DNA from: Plutella xylostella
Taxonomy: Eukaryota; Arthropoda; Insecta; Lepidoptera; Plutellidae
DNA: 64,000 bases
Assembly (NCBI RefSeq): GCF_932276165.1
Contig: NC_064006.1
Span: forward strand, 1,116,001 to 1,180,000
Direction of reading: 5' to 3'
Every line of letters starts with the position of its first letter. The first letter of the stretch is position 1. The notes under the pieces were generated by a model that saw only the letters and a list, made by a program, of their open reading frames with translations, did no database searches and had not been told where the DNA came from. The translations under genes and the position numbers were made by a program. Positions 32,960 to 42,313 of this stretch are shown here, piece by piece.

Positions 32960-33205
32960 GGTTTTTGCTTTGGCAGCATTCTTTAAGCCTAGTCAGAGAC
33001 CTTCAGGCGGATGGAAATCAATCATTTTTACTCGACAACATCGACATTTTTACTCCCTCAGCACTAGCTTGCTTGTGTTGGGGTCCACCAACCAGCAATG
33101 TCCAGCGTGGTGGACTAGGCCTAAACCCTGCCTTCGTTGGAAGGAGACCCGTGCCCCAGCAGTGGGGACGTGATGGGTAGTGAAATTGTGATGATGATTT
33201 TAATG
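32960..33205 (+). repeat. S5 SINE, body and RTE-like tail
   Basis: TTAAGCCTAGTCAGAGACC, ACTCCCTCAGCACTAGCTTG, GGGGTCCACCAACCAGC, CCAGCGTGGTGGACTAGGCC, GAGACCCGTGCCCCAGCAG, GACGTGATGGGTAG and then TGATGATG. The 5S head is missing. The TGATGA tail points to RTE-driven mobilisation. Confidence 0.8.
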
Positions 33206-33884
33206 ATGAGATATGCTAGTAGATACCTATTACCTATAGGTATGTTCCTTCCACAGCACCTTGGAAACCCTTCCAAATAAATTCATTCTCTGTGCCATAC
33301 ATTACATTACATAAGACTATATGATACAACTCTAAAAATACTCATAATTAGGGCTATTCTTCCATAGCAGTCAGAGATGAAGATCCACAATAGAATACAA
33401 TAGAATCGTTTTGTTTATAAATCGTCATGCAATTTGTTTACCTTTATGATGGCCTGGTAAGGGTTCGTTTATATTTTTATGCTTGTATCATAAATATACT
33501 TCTCAAAGTGTTCTTGTCCGTGGTAACGACGCGGTCAGCACATGTCTTAAGAGGAGAGTATAGCACTTGTTCGTCCATACAAAAAGAGAAAACGTTTTAC
33601 TACCTCTAAATATTATTAAATTTCCATGATTTTTTAGTATGTTATTGACACAAGGAATAACCCTCTTTGTACTACCACAAACTTTAAACACTGTTTAACA
33701 AGCGTTTAAAACGAAATTTGATAGATTTTGTAGGCGTTTGACAGCGCTAAACATCTATTAAATAGGGTACTGTCTAAGTTTTTGTGGTAAGGCCCTCTGT
33801 ATTTAATAAGGAGGCTCTGAAAGATCTCTAGGGTACATCCCACGTAGGCTATTATAATAATAAACATCAGGCTCACGAAAAAAG
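33206..33884. other. No recognised feature
   Basis: AT-rich; nothing supported. Confidence 0.4.
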
Positions 33885-34049
33885 ATACCTTTTCCATAGA
33901 AACTTTGTTGGTCACATGACTTTTTACTATGACGAATCATAAAAAAAAAAATCACGAATTTCCAAAACTCGTGGAACAAATGTTGTTTTGGAATGACCTC
34001 CTGAGTCACCCCCTTTCGGCTTAGTATACACTTTTTGCAACACCCTGTA
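33885..34049 (+). repeat. M3 element, centre plus right arm
   Basis: TTTCCATAGAAACTTTGTTG, GTCACATGACTTTTTACTA, GGAATGACCTCCTGAGTCAC, CCCCTTTCGGCTTAGTATAC and TTTTGCAACACCCTGTAC. Belongs to the sub-family with the 'GACCTCC' arm, as at 13150. Confidence 0.8.
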
Positions 34050-34374
34050 CATTTAACTAAACCACAGATAACGGTAATTTGGATATAAGTTCGAGGAAAT
34101 ACGTAAATAGTTGTGTATTGTGTGCGTGCCCTTATATTACATTTCCAGGAAGTATTCTGTACTAGTATTATTCGAATACCTCTGCGAAATAAAACTCGAA
34201 ATCGTTACAGCATTTCTAAGAAATGACATTCAATGATATTATAGGAAACAGCTTTCATTACTGATGTTGTGATGAGGGATACTGTTCAACTAATATAAGT
34301 GCCTGTAGGGTGTTGCAAAATTGATCTGAAAGAAAAAACATTTTAAAATGAAAAAAAATACTAAAAAGGCAGGA
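34050..34374. other. No recognised feature
   Basis: Contains GGGTGTTGCAAAATTGA at 34308, again M3-like; nothing else. Confidence 0.4.
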
Positions 34375-34725
34375 GGGTCACTCTCTTAATCGACAAACGA
34401 ACCACCGAGATTTGTCGTGCAATCGGCACGCTTAATACACTCACGGGCAAAGAAAAGTTTCCACTGAGAAAAACAACAATTTACTCCTAAACGGAAAAGG
34501 CTAGCTTAATGACGCCTTCTGCAACACAAAATCTGTACATTTAACAGAGCATCAGGATATTACCAAATACTAATCAAATTTTATTGTGTTAATTTTTTAT
34601 AAAATGTTCGAATAAAATGGGGTCGTTTGGAGTCGGCATTTTGTGAGTGGAACTATTTCATTGCCCGTGAGTGTACAATGCGATAGAGCCGTGGTTTTCA
34701 CAGCTTCGGAAAAGCAAAACTGCAG
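34375..34725 (+). mobile_element. M2 MITE interrupted by M1
   Basis: Left part GGGTCACTCTCTTAATCGAC ... GTCGTGCAATCGGCACGC; right part CAATGCGATAGAGCCGTGG. The uninterrupted copy at 44199-44337 has TTTAATACAACGAGATAG at the join. Confidence 0.8.
34438..34673. mobile_element. M1 MITE, full length, TA TSD
   Basis: Inverted ends CACTCACGGGCAAAGAAAAG and ATTTCATTGCCCGTGAGTG, flanked by TA (34436-34437 and 34674-34675). M2 copies without the insert have one TA at this place. 236 bp; internal CCTAAACGGAAAAGGCTAGC and AACAGAGCATCAGGATATTA are family hallmarks. Confidence 0.95.
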
Positions 34726-35035
34726 TGCGTGTTTTATTTTGTTTGTTCAATTAGATAGTGACCTCCCAGCAGCACAAAATGCATGTGTAAATGTACAGGG
34801 ATCAAACAATGCATGCACTCTGCACATTTAAAATGATATCATAGCGACATAATAAATTCTACAAACAACTTACTTCCGTTCCCTTTATGGTCGCCATGTC
34901 TCACTAACTGACATACACACACACATGGCTGCAGTCACGTAAATCACATTAACTACACAAAATAAGGGGCCAATTGGCCGCTGGCGACGCGAGGTAAGGC
35001 GACGCCGAGGTGTCGCAACGTCCGTAAAACAATCA

Positions 35036-35207
35036 CGAGCAATGAAAAAGTTCCACTTACATAATGTAGACACCAAAAAACTAAAATTTTTGGAAAAATA
35101 TTTTTTAATTTGTATAAGGTATTTTTTTTTTCGTTTTTAGGTTGTATTCTGATGCTCTATTAAATGTACTTCAATATTGCAGACGGCGTCATTAAGCTAA
35201 TCTTTAC
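35036..35207. mobile_element. M1 MITE, right end missing
   Basis: Left end CACGAGCAATGAAAAAGTTC, internal TTCTGATGCTCTATTAAATG and GCAGACGGCGTCATTAAGC. It stops abruptly where a T2 SINE fragment begins. Confidence 0.8.
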
Positions 35208-35212
35208 CTTAA

Positions 35213-35482
35213 AGAGTTCAATTCTCGGCGTTCACATGTACCTGTAAATTCTTTGAAATTTAAGCACTTACAACAAATACCATAATTACCATCGCCCTTA
35301 CGGTGAAAGAAAACATCGTGAGGAAACCTTCACAACTAGATAATGTGAACCCATCAACCCGAAATGGACCAGCGTGGTGGGAAATAGTTCAAGCTTAGGA
35401 AGGCAGTAGACCTAGGAAATATGCACAAAGGTTCCACTCGAGAGAGCCAGGCGCAAGTACTTACACCGCCACATAGAATAGA
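35213..35482 (+). repeat. T2 SINE, 5'-truncated
   Basis: Starts at the B-box area (GTTCAATTCTCGGCG) and continues through ACGGTGAAAGAAAACATCG, GGACCAGCGTGGTGGG and GAGAGAGCCAGGCGC to AGAATAGAAT. Confidence 0.85.
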
Positions 35483-35884
35483 ATCTATAGAAACCAATAG
35501 TTAAGTTGCAAAACCTCGCTTGTTGCTATTTCATGTCGCTGTCCGCCAATTTTGACCCTAACTACATAGAGTTAGCGGCACGACATGAAGACACGATATA
35601 GCTAAGCGATTAGTGCAATATTTATTGTTATTTGGCGTGTGAGCGAAATTATAATGATGTATTCTGGAAGACTTTTTTGTTTATGTTTATTTGATTATTA
35701 GCAACTTTAAATTAGGGTGATTTCTTGATCTTATGGTAAAGAAAATCATTGTGAAAAATTTAGAGGTATTGCATAGTTATCCAAGGCAGTAACATTCAGC
35801 AGCATTCCATTCCAAGCAGTTGTTTCGTGAGGACGTGTTGCTCGAATTTAATTTGATTCCGACAGTCGGCTTGCCTACGAGGTC
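35483..35884. other. No recognised feature
   Basis: Flank upstream of LINE-1; no supported feature. Confidence 0.4.
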
Positions 35885-35894
35885 TCCAATTTTA

Positions 35895-35953
35895 TCGGTA
35901 CCTCCTTGTCTATCTTGTGAAACTGGACATATACTGCAGCGGCCATCTTGCGG
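35895..35953 (+). promoter_or_regulatory. LINE-1 5' promoter-like block
   Basis: TCGGTACCTC (35895), CTATCTTGTG (35910) and GGCCATCTTG (35941) occur here at the same spacing as in LINE-2 (49783-49845). CCATCTTG/CAAGATGG is the core bound by YY1 in mammals and by the related Pho in insects, and a YY1 site is known at the start of human L1. That this block starts transcription here is inference. Confidence 0.6.
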
Positions 35954-36050
35954 TGTGTCGGACCTCTCACTCGTTGCACCGACCTTGCCACCAGCGCCGA
36001 AGTACAGCCGAGTGGTAAGTCTTTGAAAAAAGACTTTTTATATTTTTTTG

Positions 36051-36125
36051 GCTGCGACTGGGATCGAACCAGCGACCCGCTGCTTAGAAGTCGGAGCAAA
36101 TACCACTGAGCTAAGTTGAGCGTAG
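36051..36125 (-). other. Antisense tRNA-like segment in LINE-1 5' UTR
   Basis: On the minus strand: A box TTAGCTCAGTGGTA, an anticodon-like CTTCTAAG (TCT, Arg-like), and B box GGTTCGATCCC with a T stem CTGG/CCAG. The acceptor and anticodon stems do not pair well, so it is not a working tRNA gene. The tRNA-like direction is opposite to the LINE. A matching arrangement exists in LINE-2. Confidence 0.75.
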
Positions 36126-36299
36126 CGGCGGGCGCCAAATACCGCATTGCTTGCTGGCTGACTACTACGAATCTGCTACGACTGCTTGCTACGTTTCATC
36201 GATGCTACGAAGCGTGTCGTAGGCCTATCAAATAATTTAGAATAAAATAATAAATTGAACTTAAATATACCTTGGAAAATACTATAATAATAAAATATC

Positions 36300-37241
36300 A
36301 TGATGAAAACCAAGCGATCCCCGCCTCCATCATCTAGCAAATCTACGAAATCGAAATCTGAACAGAGCAATGTTGTTGAAGAAACTGTCTCACCTTCGAA
36401 TGTAACACAAAAAGCAAAGCGTCCACGCATTCAAGATGATAATATCAGTGACGAACTCAGTTCCTTCAAGTCTGAACTTATGTCTATCATAAATAACTTT
36501 ATGGAAACTCAAAGTGGACGACTCGAGGCCTTAGAGAAACTTCTAAAATCGGTACAGGAGCAAAACAAAACTATACAGTCAACAAATAAGGACATTGAAA
36601 AAGCTATGAGCCATCTCTCAGACGATATTAAAGCAATAGAGAAAAAAATCGACTATTTGGATCAAGAACGCAAGAACATACATATTGAAATTCTTTCACT
36701 AGAAGAAAAACTTGATACATTCGAAATGAACTCGATTTTTACGTCAGCAGAGATAAGAAATGTACCAAAATCAAGCAAAGAATCAAAAGATGACTTGTGG
36801 ACATACGTTATAAAACTATCCAAAGCGTTAAATATAAATCTTCAAAGCCATGATCTACGCAATGTCTCCCGCCTACCATCAAAGAAAGAAAAGTTAAGCT
36901 CATCTATTTCCATTGATTTCAACAACACCCTCATAAAAACAGCTTTTCTGGATGGGGTTAAAAACTACAACAAGAATAATTCTGAAAAATTGAACGCCTC
37001 CCATTTAGGAATGCTGTCAACTAAACAACCAATTTATATCTCTGAGCAACTGACTCCTAAAATGAAACGGTTACTATTTCTGACACGCGATTTTTCTAAA
37101 AGTTCGGGTTTTAAGTTCGTTTGGACTTCTAATGGTAGAATCTACTTAAGAAAAGAGGAAGGGAAACCTCACATCTTAGTCAAAAACGAAAGCCATCTAA
37201 ATGATTTGAAGAAAAAACAATCGGAAATTTTAACGATTTGA
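36300..37241 (+). CDS. LINE-1 ORF1: coiled-coil, FP-like RNA-binding protein
   Basis: 313 aa. Residues 1-45 are rich in Ser, Lys and Pro (KRSPPP near the start, basic KRPR at 40-43). Residues about 52-143 form a long coiled coil (heptads such as LEALEKLLKSVQEQ and IEKKIDYLDQE). From about 148 there is the domain typical of insect LINE ORF1 proteins that resemble the baculovirus FP family, with EIRNVPKSS at 151-159 and the hallmark GFKFVW..NGRIYLRK at 270-285. The role known for such ORF1 proteins is to bind LINE RNA as a multimer in the ribonucleoprotein particle. The start is the first of two Met codons (MMKTK); no better upstream start exists. The frame is uninterrupted. Confidence 0.9.
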   Translation: MMKTKRSPPPSSSKSTKSKSEQSNVVEETVSPSNVTQKAKRPRIQDDNISDELSSFKSELMSIINNFMETQSGRLEALEKLLKSVQEQNKTIQSTNKDIEKAMSHLSDDIKAIEKKIDYLDQERKNIHIEILSLEEKLDTFEMNSIFTSAEIRNVPKSSKESKDDLWTYVIKLSKALNINLQSHDLRNVSRLPSKKEKLSSSISIDFNNTLIKTAFLDGVKNYNKNNSEKLNASHLGMLSTKQPIYISEQLTPKMKRLLFLTRDFSKSSGFKFVWTSNGRIYLRKEEGKPHILVKNESHLNDLKKKQSEILTI

Positions 37242-37518
37242 CTAGTTGTAGGATTTTATTTCAGTTCCTATTTAATTTCATTAATAAGTCTATATTTCAT
37301 ATTTGCATGCTATGAGATGTTTAAAAATATAAACATATTGTCACTATACTTATTTACACGCCTATTCATACGTATAAACATAAATACAGTATATAAAAAT
37401 TTGATCAGTATTAATTGTCATTCTTATATGCAAGCATTTTGGTTGTTAAAAAATGAAAAAGAAATTGCTTCTGCTCATGGTTCACAAAATTGTACTACAC
37501 TGACTATACAATTGATTT

Positions 37519-40509
37519 ATGGATAACGATATTACTAACTTCACGAATACCTTAGATAACCTTGTAGTATCAAACGCAATCTGCTGTGACCCGGAAGATT
37601 GCTTTAATTTATTAAATAGTGAACATAAATTCAACACTCCGAATTGTCTGAAACTGTTTACACAAAATATAAGAAGTATATCATGTAATATATCTGGTTT
37701 CAGTACACTATTACAAAGATGCAACTGCGATCCAGACATCATCGCTTTGACTGAATGTTGGTTAAATAGCCCTACTAATCATACTCTACCTTCTTTTGCT
37801 GACTATTATGTGATCTCTACAACAAACAACTCAAATCAAAACGATGGTGTCGTTTTGTATATAAAAAATACATTAAAAGTTAAAACGTACGAACCGGATT
37901 TTTTAGAAGCTAACTGCCTTGTCTCTATATTAGAAAATAACATAGCTATCATTTCAATATACCGCTCTCCTTCATTCAAGAATATTGATATATTTTTTGA
38001 ATCTTTAAATAAGGTTCTTGATTCACTTCATAGCCATAAAGATATAATTCTTGTAGGGGATATAAATATCGATATCAAGCATGGATCGGAAGATAATAGA
38101 GCACCCTTGTATCTAAATCTCGCTGCCTCACATGGATTGCTTCCCGCCCATTATCTTCCGACTAGAGATAAAAACTGCCTTGATCACATCTTATTGTTAT
38201 CTAAATCAGGCTATGATTCAAAGACCCTTGTTATTAAAAACAGTCTCACTGATCACTATTCCACATTAATTTCCTTAGAGCTGAGGCGTCACAGTATCCA
38301 TAAGCCAAATTTTTTTTCGCGTATTAATTATGCAGGAATTAGTAAAGACATTTCGGAAACAGACTTTCAACCCGTTATTGAATTAGATGATGTAAATTCT
38401 GCTACTGATACTTTCTTAGGCAAATTGACAAATATTATTGAACAAAATACGACAGTTGTTTATGTACCTAGGCGTCAGATACCTCTGAAGCCTTGGATAT
38501 CTCAAGGTTTATTACGCTGTATGAGAAATAGGGATAAACTTCATTTAAAAGCAAAATCTAATCCTCAAAATATAATTTTATCGATGACCTACAAACGTTA
38601 TAGGAACTTTTGTAATAATCTCCTTAAACAGTTAAAAAGACAATATCAACAATCAGAACTTGAACAAGCCAGTAAAACTAGTCTAAAAAACACATGGCAA
38701 GTTATTAAAAATATTCTGAACCATAAACCCAAAAATAATACATGCGAAATTATTCAATCATCTTGTAATGAAACTGATGCTAGTAATAATCTTAATAAAT
38801 ATTTTTCTCAGGTAGGTGAAAGATTAGCACGAGAAATAGAACAAAAAAGTCTACATGATGGGCCTCACAATAGAGTAAATTTCAACTTAAAACATAATCC
38901 CCATTCGTTTGGACTCGTTGAAGTCAATCTAACAGATATAATAACCGCCATAAATTCCCTAAAAAACACTTGTTCCTCAGGATGGGATAAAATATCTGGT
39001 AAAATTATAAAAGGAAATATTAAAGTTTTAGCTGGTATCATCACTCACATTTGTAATCTTTCAATTAAATCTGGTGTTTTTCCTAGTTCATTTAAAAGAT
39101 CAATGATCACTCCTATTCACAAAGGAGGGGACAAATTTAATGAAGAAAATTATAGACCCATTTCTATACTACCTACACTTTCGAAAATCTTAGAGCGTAT
39201 CCTAAACAAACAGCTGGTTAATTACCTAGAATCATTTGGACTCTTATCAAATAACCAGTACGGTTTCCGTAAAGGAATATCTACTACAGACGCAGTAAAT
39301 AATCTAACCGAATGGATTGTTAAATGTCTTGATGATTCTGACAGAGCCATGGCTGTATTTTTGGACTTACGTAAAGCATTTGATACCATATCAATACCGT
39401 TGCTGCTTGTAAAACTCAATAATATTGGCATTCGGGGACTACCTCACCAACTTATTAAAGACTACCTTTCCAATAGATACCAATCTATCAGAGTCGGAGA
39501 TATCATTAGCGAACCACTGCCTGTAACTTTCGGTGTGCCACAAGGTAGTATACTTGGCCCAACACTGTTTTTAATTTATATTAATGACCTATGTGACACC
39601 ACCGTAAGTAATGGTCAAATATTTACCTTCGCTGATGATACTGCGATAGTCTTCAGAGGAAAAAGTTGGAATCAGGTGTATGGTTTTGCCCAATTGGGAC
39701 TAAATAAGATCTTTAAATGGCTGAGCTCTAATCTATTGAGCTTAAACACGAGCAAAACCAAATACCTCACATTTTCTATAAGATCCTCAACCCAACCAAA
39801 CCCGGTTACCGATGCTCTAAGTCTAAAGGCACATAGTTCGCTATGCCTTAGTAGTACAGACCCTTTAGAGTGCAACTGTGAAGAATTACTTAGAGCAAAT
39901 AGTATAAAGTATCTGGGTGTCATTATAGATAATCAACTTAATTTTAAAGAACATATCACTATGATGACATCAAGAGTAAGAAAACTCATTTCGGTCTTCA
40001 AAAATATTCGGCATGTAGCTAGTACAAATATATTAAAAATGCTCTATTATACATTATGTCAATCCATAATTTCTTATTGTGTTCTGGTCTGGGGTGGTGC
40101 CGCGAAGACAGATCTTCTTGAGCTAGAACGAGCACAACGTGCTGTGCTTAAAGTAAGCTTATGTAAGCCATATCGTTTTCCTACAGTAGATCTGTATCAG
40201 GTTGCGGATGTGTTAACTGTTCGACAGCTTTTTATTGTTCAGGTAATACTTCGCAAACACAAGTGTCCATCTGATCGAAGTGTAGGCCAACTAGTACGCC
40301 GAAATTATAACATATTTACTATCTCAGGATTTAGGACTCAGTTTGCTCAGAGGTTTTTCTGTTTTTTGGGAAGTTTTTTATATAATAGGATAAATAAAAA
40401 AATTAGCATGTATTCAACCACTACTCATAATTGTAAAATATTGTTAAGTCATTACCTAAAATCACTGTCTTATGTTGAAACTGAAAACCTCCTTGCAATT
40501 GTTAAATAA
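37519..40509 (+). CDS. LINE-1 ORF2: endonuclease-reverse transcriptase
   Basis: 996 aa, uninterrupted. An N-terminal AP-type endonuclease nicks the target: QNIR with Asn50, TECW with Glu79, GDIN with Asp181, and TDH (244-246) in place of the usual SDH. A reverse transcriptase follows: PIHKGGD and NYRPISILP, LDLRKAFD at 615-622, VPQGS at 673-677, catalytic FADD at 704-707, and YLGVIID after it. The C-terminal part is Cys-poor with no RNase H. This protein would prime reverse transcription of LINE RNA from the nicked chromosome. All main catalytic residues are present, so the copy could be competent. It lies 277 bp after ORF1, with no overlap. Confidence 0.96.
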   Translation: MDNDITNFTNTLDNLVVSNAICCDPEDCFNLLNSEHKFNTPNCLKLFTQNIRSISCNISGFSTLLQRCNCDPDIIALTECWLNSPTNHTLPSFADYYVISTTNNSNQNDGVVLYIKNTLKVKTYEPDFLEANCLVSILENNIAIISIYRSPSFKNIDIFFESLNKVLDSLHSHKDIILVGDINIDIKHGSEDNRAPLYLNLAASHGLLPAHYLPTRDKNCLDHILLLSKSGYDSKTLVIKNSLTDHYSTLISLELRRHSIHKPNFFSRINYAGISKDISETDFQPVIELDDVNSATDTFLGKLTNIIEQNTTVVYVPRRQIPLKPWISQGLLRCMRNRDKLHLKAKSNPQNIILSMTYKRYRNFCNNLLKQLKRQYQQSELEQASKTSLKNTWQVIKNILNHKPKNNTCEIIQSSCNETDASNNLNKYFSQVGERLAREIEQKSLHDGPHNRVNFNLKHNPHSFGLVEVNLTDIITAINSLKNTCSSGWDKISGKIIKGNIKVLAGIITHICNLSIKSGVFPSSFKRSMITPIHKGGDKFNEENYRPISILPTLSKILERILNKQLVNYLESFGLLSNNQYGFRKGISTTDAVNNLTEWIVKCLDDSDRAMAVFLDLRKAFDTISIPLLLVKLNNIGIRGLPHQLIKDYLSNRYQSIRVGDIISEPLPVTFGVPQGSILGPTLFLIYINDLCDTTVSNGQIFTFADDTAIVFRGKSWNQVYGFAQLGLNKIFKWLSSNLLSLNTSKTKYLTFSIRSSTQPNPVTDALSLKAHSSLCLSSTDPLECNCEELLRANSIKYLGVIIDNQLNFKEHITMMTSRVRKLISVFKNIRHVASTNILKMLYYTLCQSIISYCVLVWGGAAKTDLLELERAQRAVLKVSLCKPYRFPTVDLYQVADVLTVRQLFIVQVILRKHKCPSDRSVGQLVRRNYNIFTISGFRTQFAQRFFCFLGSFLYNRINKKISMYSTTTHNCKILLSHYLKSLSYVETENLLAIVK

Positions 40510-40657
40510 AGTTAAACAGTTAGTAAGTAACTATTGTAAATTATATTTTACTTGTTTATTTTAATTTCCATATTTGTCTTTGTCTAGATTTAGGTGTGTA
40601 CACACTCATATAACATTAACAATAGTTCTAAGTTACAATTGTTCTTAATGGAAAGGA

Positions 40658-40697
40658 CCGTCGCCTATAACACAGGTTATCCTAGTATAGGTGACGG
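40658..40697 (+). other. 3'-UTR hairpin of LINE-1
   Basis: CCGTCGCCTATA (40658-40669) pairs with TATAGGTGACGG (40686-40697), with one G-U pair, around a 16-nt loop. A 3'-UTR stem-loop of this kind is often what the LINE's own RT recognises; that role is inferred. Confidence 0.7.
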
Positions 40698-40817
40698 AAG
40701 CGGCCATTATAATTTAAAATGTATTTACAAAAATTACTAGTGTAAAAATTAATCTTAAGACAATATGTACCCTTTTTTTGAAATAAAGATTTTATTTATT
40801 TATTTATTTATTTATAA

Positions 40818-40945
40818 GTAACGGCGATACGGCTCGCGGCCTATTACGTGAGTACTAATTTAATGTACAGCGAAAAGCGGGCGGCTCGATTGGGAGTCAC
40901 CTTGACTACCCCAACGGGGATTAAAGTCGTGAGCGTATGTATGTA
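40818..40945 (-). repeat. H1 repeat
   Basis: Inverted relative to 13976: GGCGATACGGCTCGCGGCC, AGCGAAAAGCGGGCGGCTCG, TTGACTACCCCAACGGGG, AAGTCGTGAGCG. Starts right at the end of the LINE-1 tail. Confidence 0.7.
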
Positions 40946-41144
40946 AAGATATCCGATAGATTATTATTATAAAAACAAGAAAAAGTTTTTCCAATCCACA
41001 CTCCCTGTGCGTCGGTATGGGTGCTTCGGACTGTTATCGGAAAACAATTTGCCGACATAGTGTTGGCGCTTCATAGTCCACTATCGATAGCTTATCGATA
41101 GTAGAAGGAATCGATATTATTGGTAAGCATCAATACTGGTTGCT

Positions 41145-41432
41145 GTTCTTTCAACAGTCGTAAAGCTTAGTTGGAGGCCTTCGGGCTGCTTGAAAACATC
41201 TGACAGTCGGGTTGATTTACCCGACAACTCTCTCAGCTCAAGCTTGCCTGTGTTCTTCTTCTTCATTCCCGCCACTCCTCCGAGGAGTCAGGGGCAGACA
41301 CCAGGCGTTTCCATCCTTCTCTGTCAGGGGGCAGCAAGTTGAGCTCTGGCCAGCGTGGTGGAGGCCTAAAACCCTTCCTTCGTTGGAAGGAGACCCGTGC
41401 CCCAGCAGTGGGGACGTGGTGTCATGTATTGC
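41145..41432 (+). repeat. S5 SINE, body and tail
   Basis: CAACAGTCGTAAAGCTTAG, GGAGGCCTTCGGGCTGC, GACAGTCGGGTTGATTTACC, CGACAACTCTCTCAGC; then, after about 80 bp of foreign-looking text, GGCCAGCGTGGTGGAGGCC and GACCCGTGCCCCAGCAGTGG. The 5S head is missing; CTGATCACTGAAG at 41443 is a stray 5S-like scrap. Confidence 0.75.
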
Positions 41433-41839
41433 TTCATTATAACTGATCACTGAAGCTAGCTGGATTATATAGTCGCTTCATATATATTTTTTGGCAACAC
41501 TAGTAGGCACATTCCCATTCCTTCATGAATGGCGGTATGGATTCCAATGAGACGTGCCACTTGGAACCTGAAAGCTTATCTAGGGTAGAAGTTTATCAGT
41601 GACTGTCCCGACGCCAGGTGAATGTGACTGAAATTCCGGGCCTGGTTTAGTGAAGGGAACGTTACTGTTAAAAATCCTGTAGATAAAGTAGCTTTTGTTA
41701 GTACACAAATATTATGAATAAGTAGGTACCTATATTATATCGAAATAAATTGCAGATAGGTAATACCAGGTTATACAGAGTAATTGGAGCCATGAAAGAA
41801 AAAAAGAAAGAAAGAAAGAAAAACTATATTTGACAGCTA
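41433..41839. other. No recognised gene
   Basis: A (GAAA)n run at about 41801-41821. Nothing else supported. Confidence 0.4.
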
Positions 41840-41930
41840 AACCTAAAGTTAAACGCCCGCCTCTCACGCCAGAGGTGCGGGTTCCAATCCCGACATTGAC
41901 ATGTACCATAACGGGAAAATAGAAATAGAA
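41840..41930 (+). repeat. T2 SINE, 5' part only
   Basis: AAACGCCCGCCTCTCACGCC, AGAGGTGCGGGTTCCAATCC, ATTGACATGTACCATAA. Head without body. Confidence 0.7.
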
Positions 41931-42313
41931 GAGATGCAAAACTCATGATCAAAAATGCTAAACCAAAAAATATCACATTACCACTTAGTTTGATTACGAA
42001 AAGAAAATTTTATTAAGAATATAATTACTTACACGACTTTTCTCAAAATGGCTGTTAACTTTTAAATTAAATCTCTTTGTTAATTTGGTCTTTTAATTAA
42101 AATCAAGACATGGTTCGTACCGTCTACACTTCAAAGATCTAATATTTTATCAATATTAAAGTTTTAATGGCTTTTGGTTTTTTTACTCATAATGTTTTCA
42201 GTTAATAACTTAGGTAGGTACCTACCTACCCTTTTTACATGCCATGCTCGAACTATAATGTGTTCTTACATTTTTTTTCTTTCCATCATTGTCGCACGTC
42301 CAACATGAAAGAA
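41931..42313. other. No recognised feature
   Basis: AT-rich; nothing supported. Confidence 0.4.

Larger units (their letters stand above)
35885..40816 (+). mobile_element. LINE-1: non-LTR retrotransposon, both ORFs open
   Basis: About 4.9 kb: a 5' UTR with a promoter-like block and antisense tRNA-like segment, ORF1 at 36300-37241, a 277-bp gap, ORF2 at 37519-40509, then a 3' UTR with a hairpin at 40658-40697, AATAAA and an (ATTT)n tail ending near 40816. The ORF2 order (AP endonuclease then RT, no RNase H) and FP-like ORF1 place it in the CR1/Daphne/Kiri part of the Jockey superfamily; the exact clade is unsure. The 5' limit is inferred from similarity to LINE-2, and I found no convincing target-site duplication. 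The right edge abuts an H1 repeat. Confidence 0.88.

Noticed and set aside
41083..41105. ATCGATAGC-TATCGAT palindromic words as a transposon end
   Set aside because: Short and AT-rich; I could not find a partner end or a target duplication.
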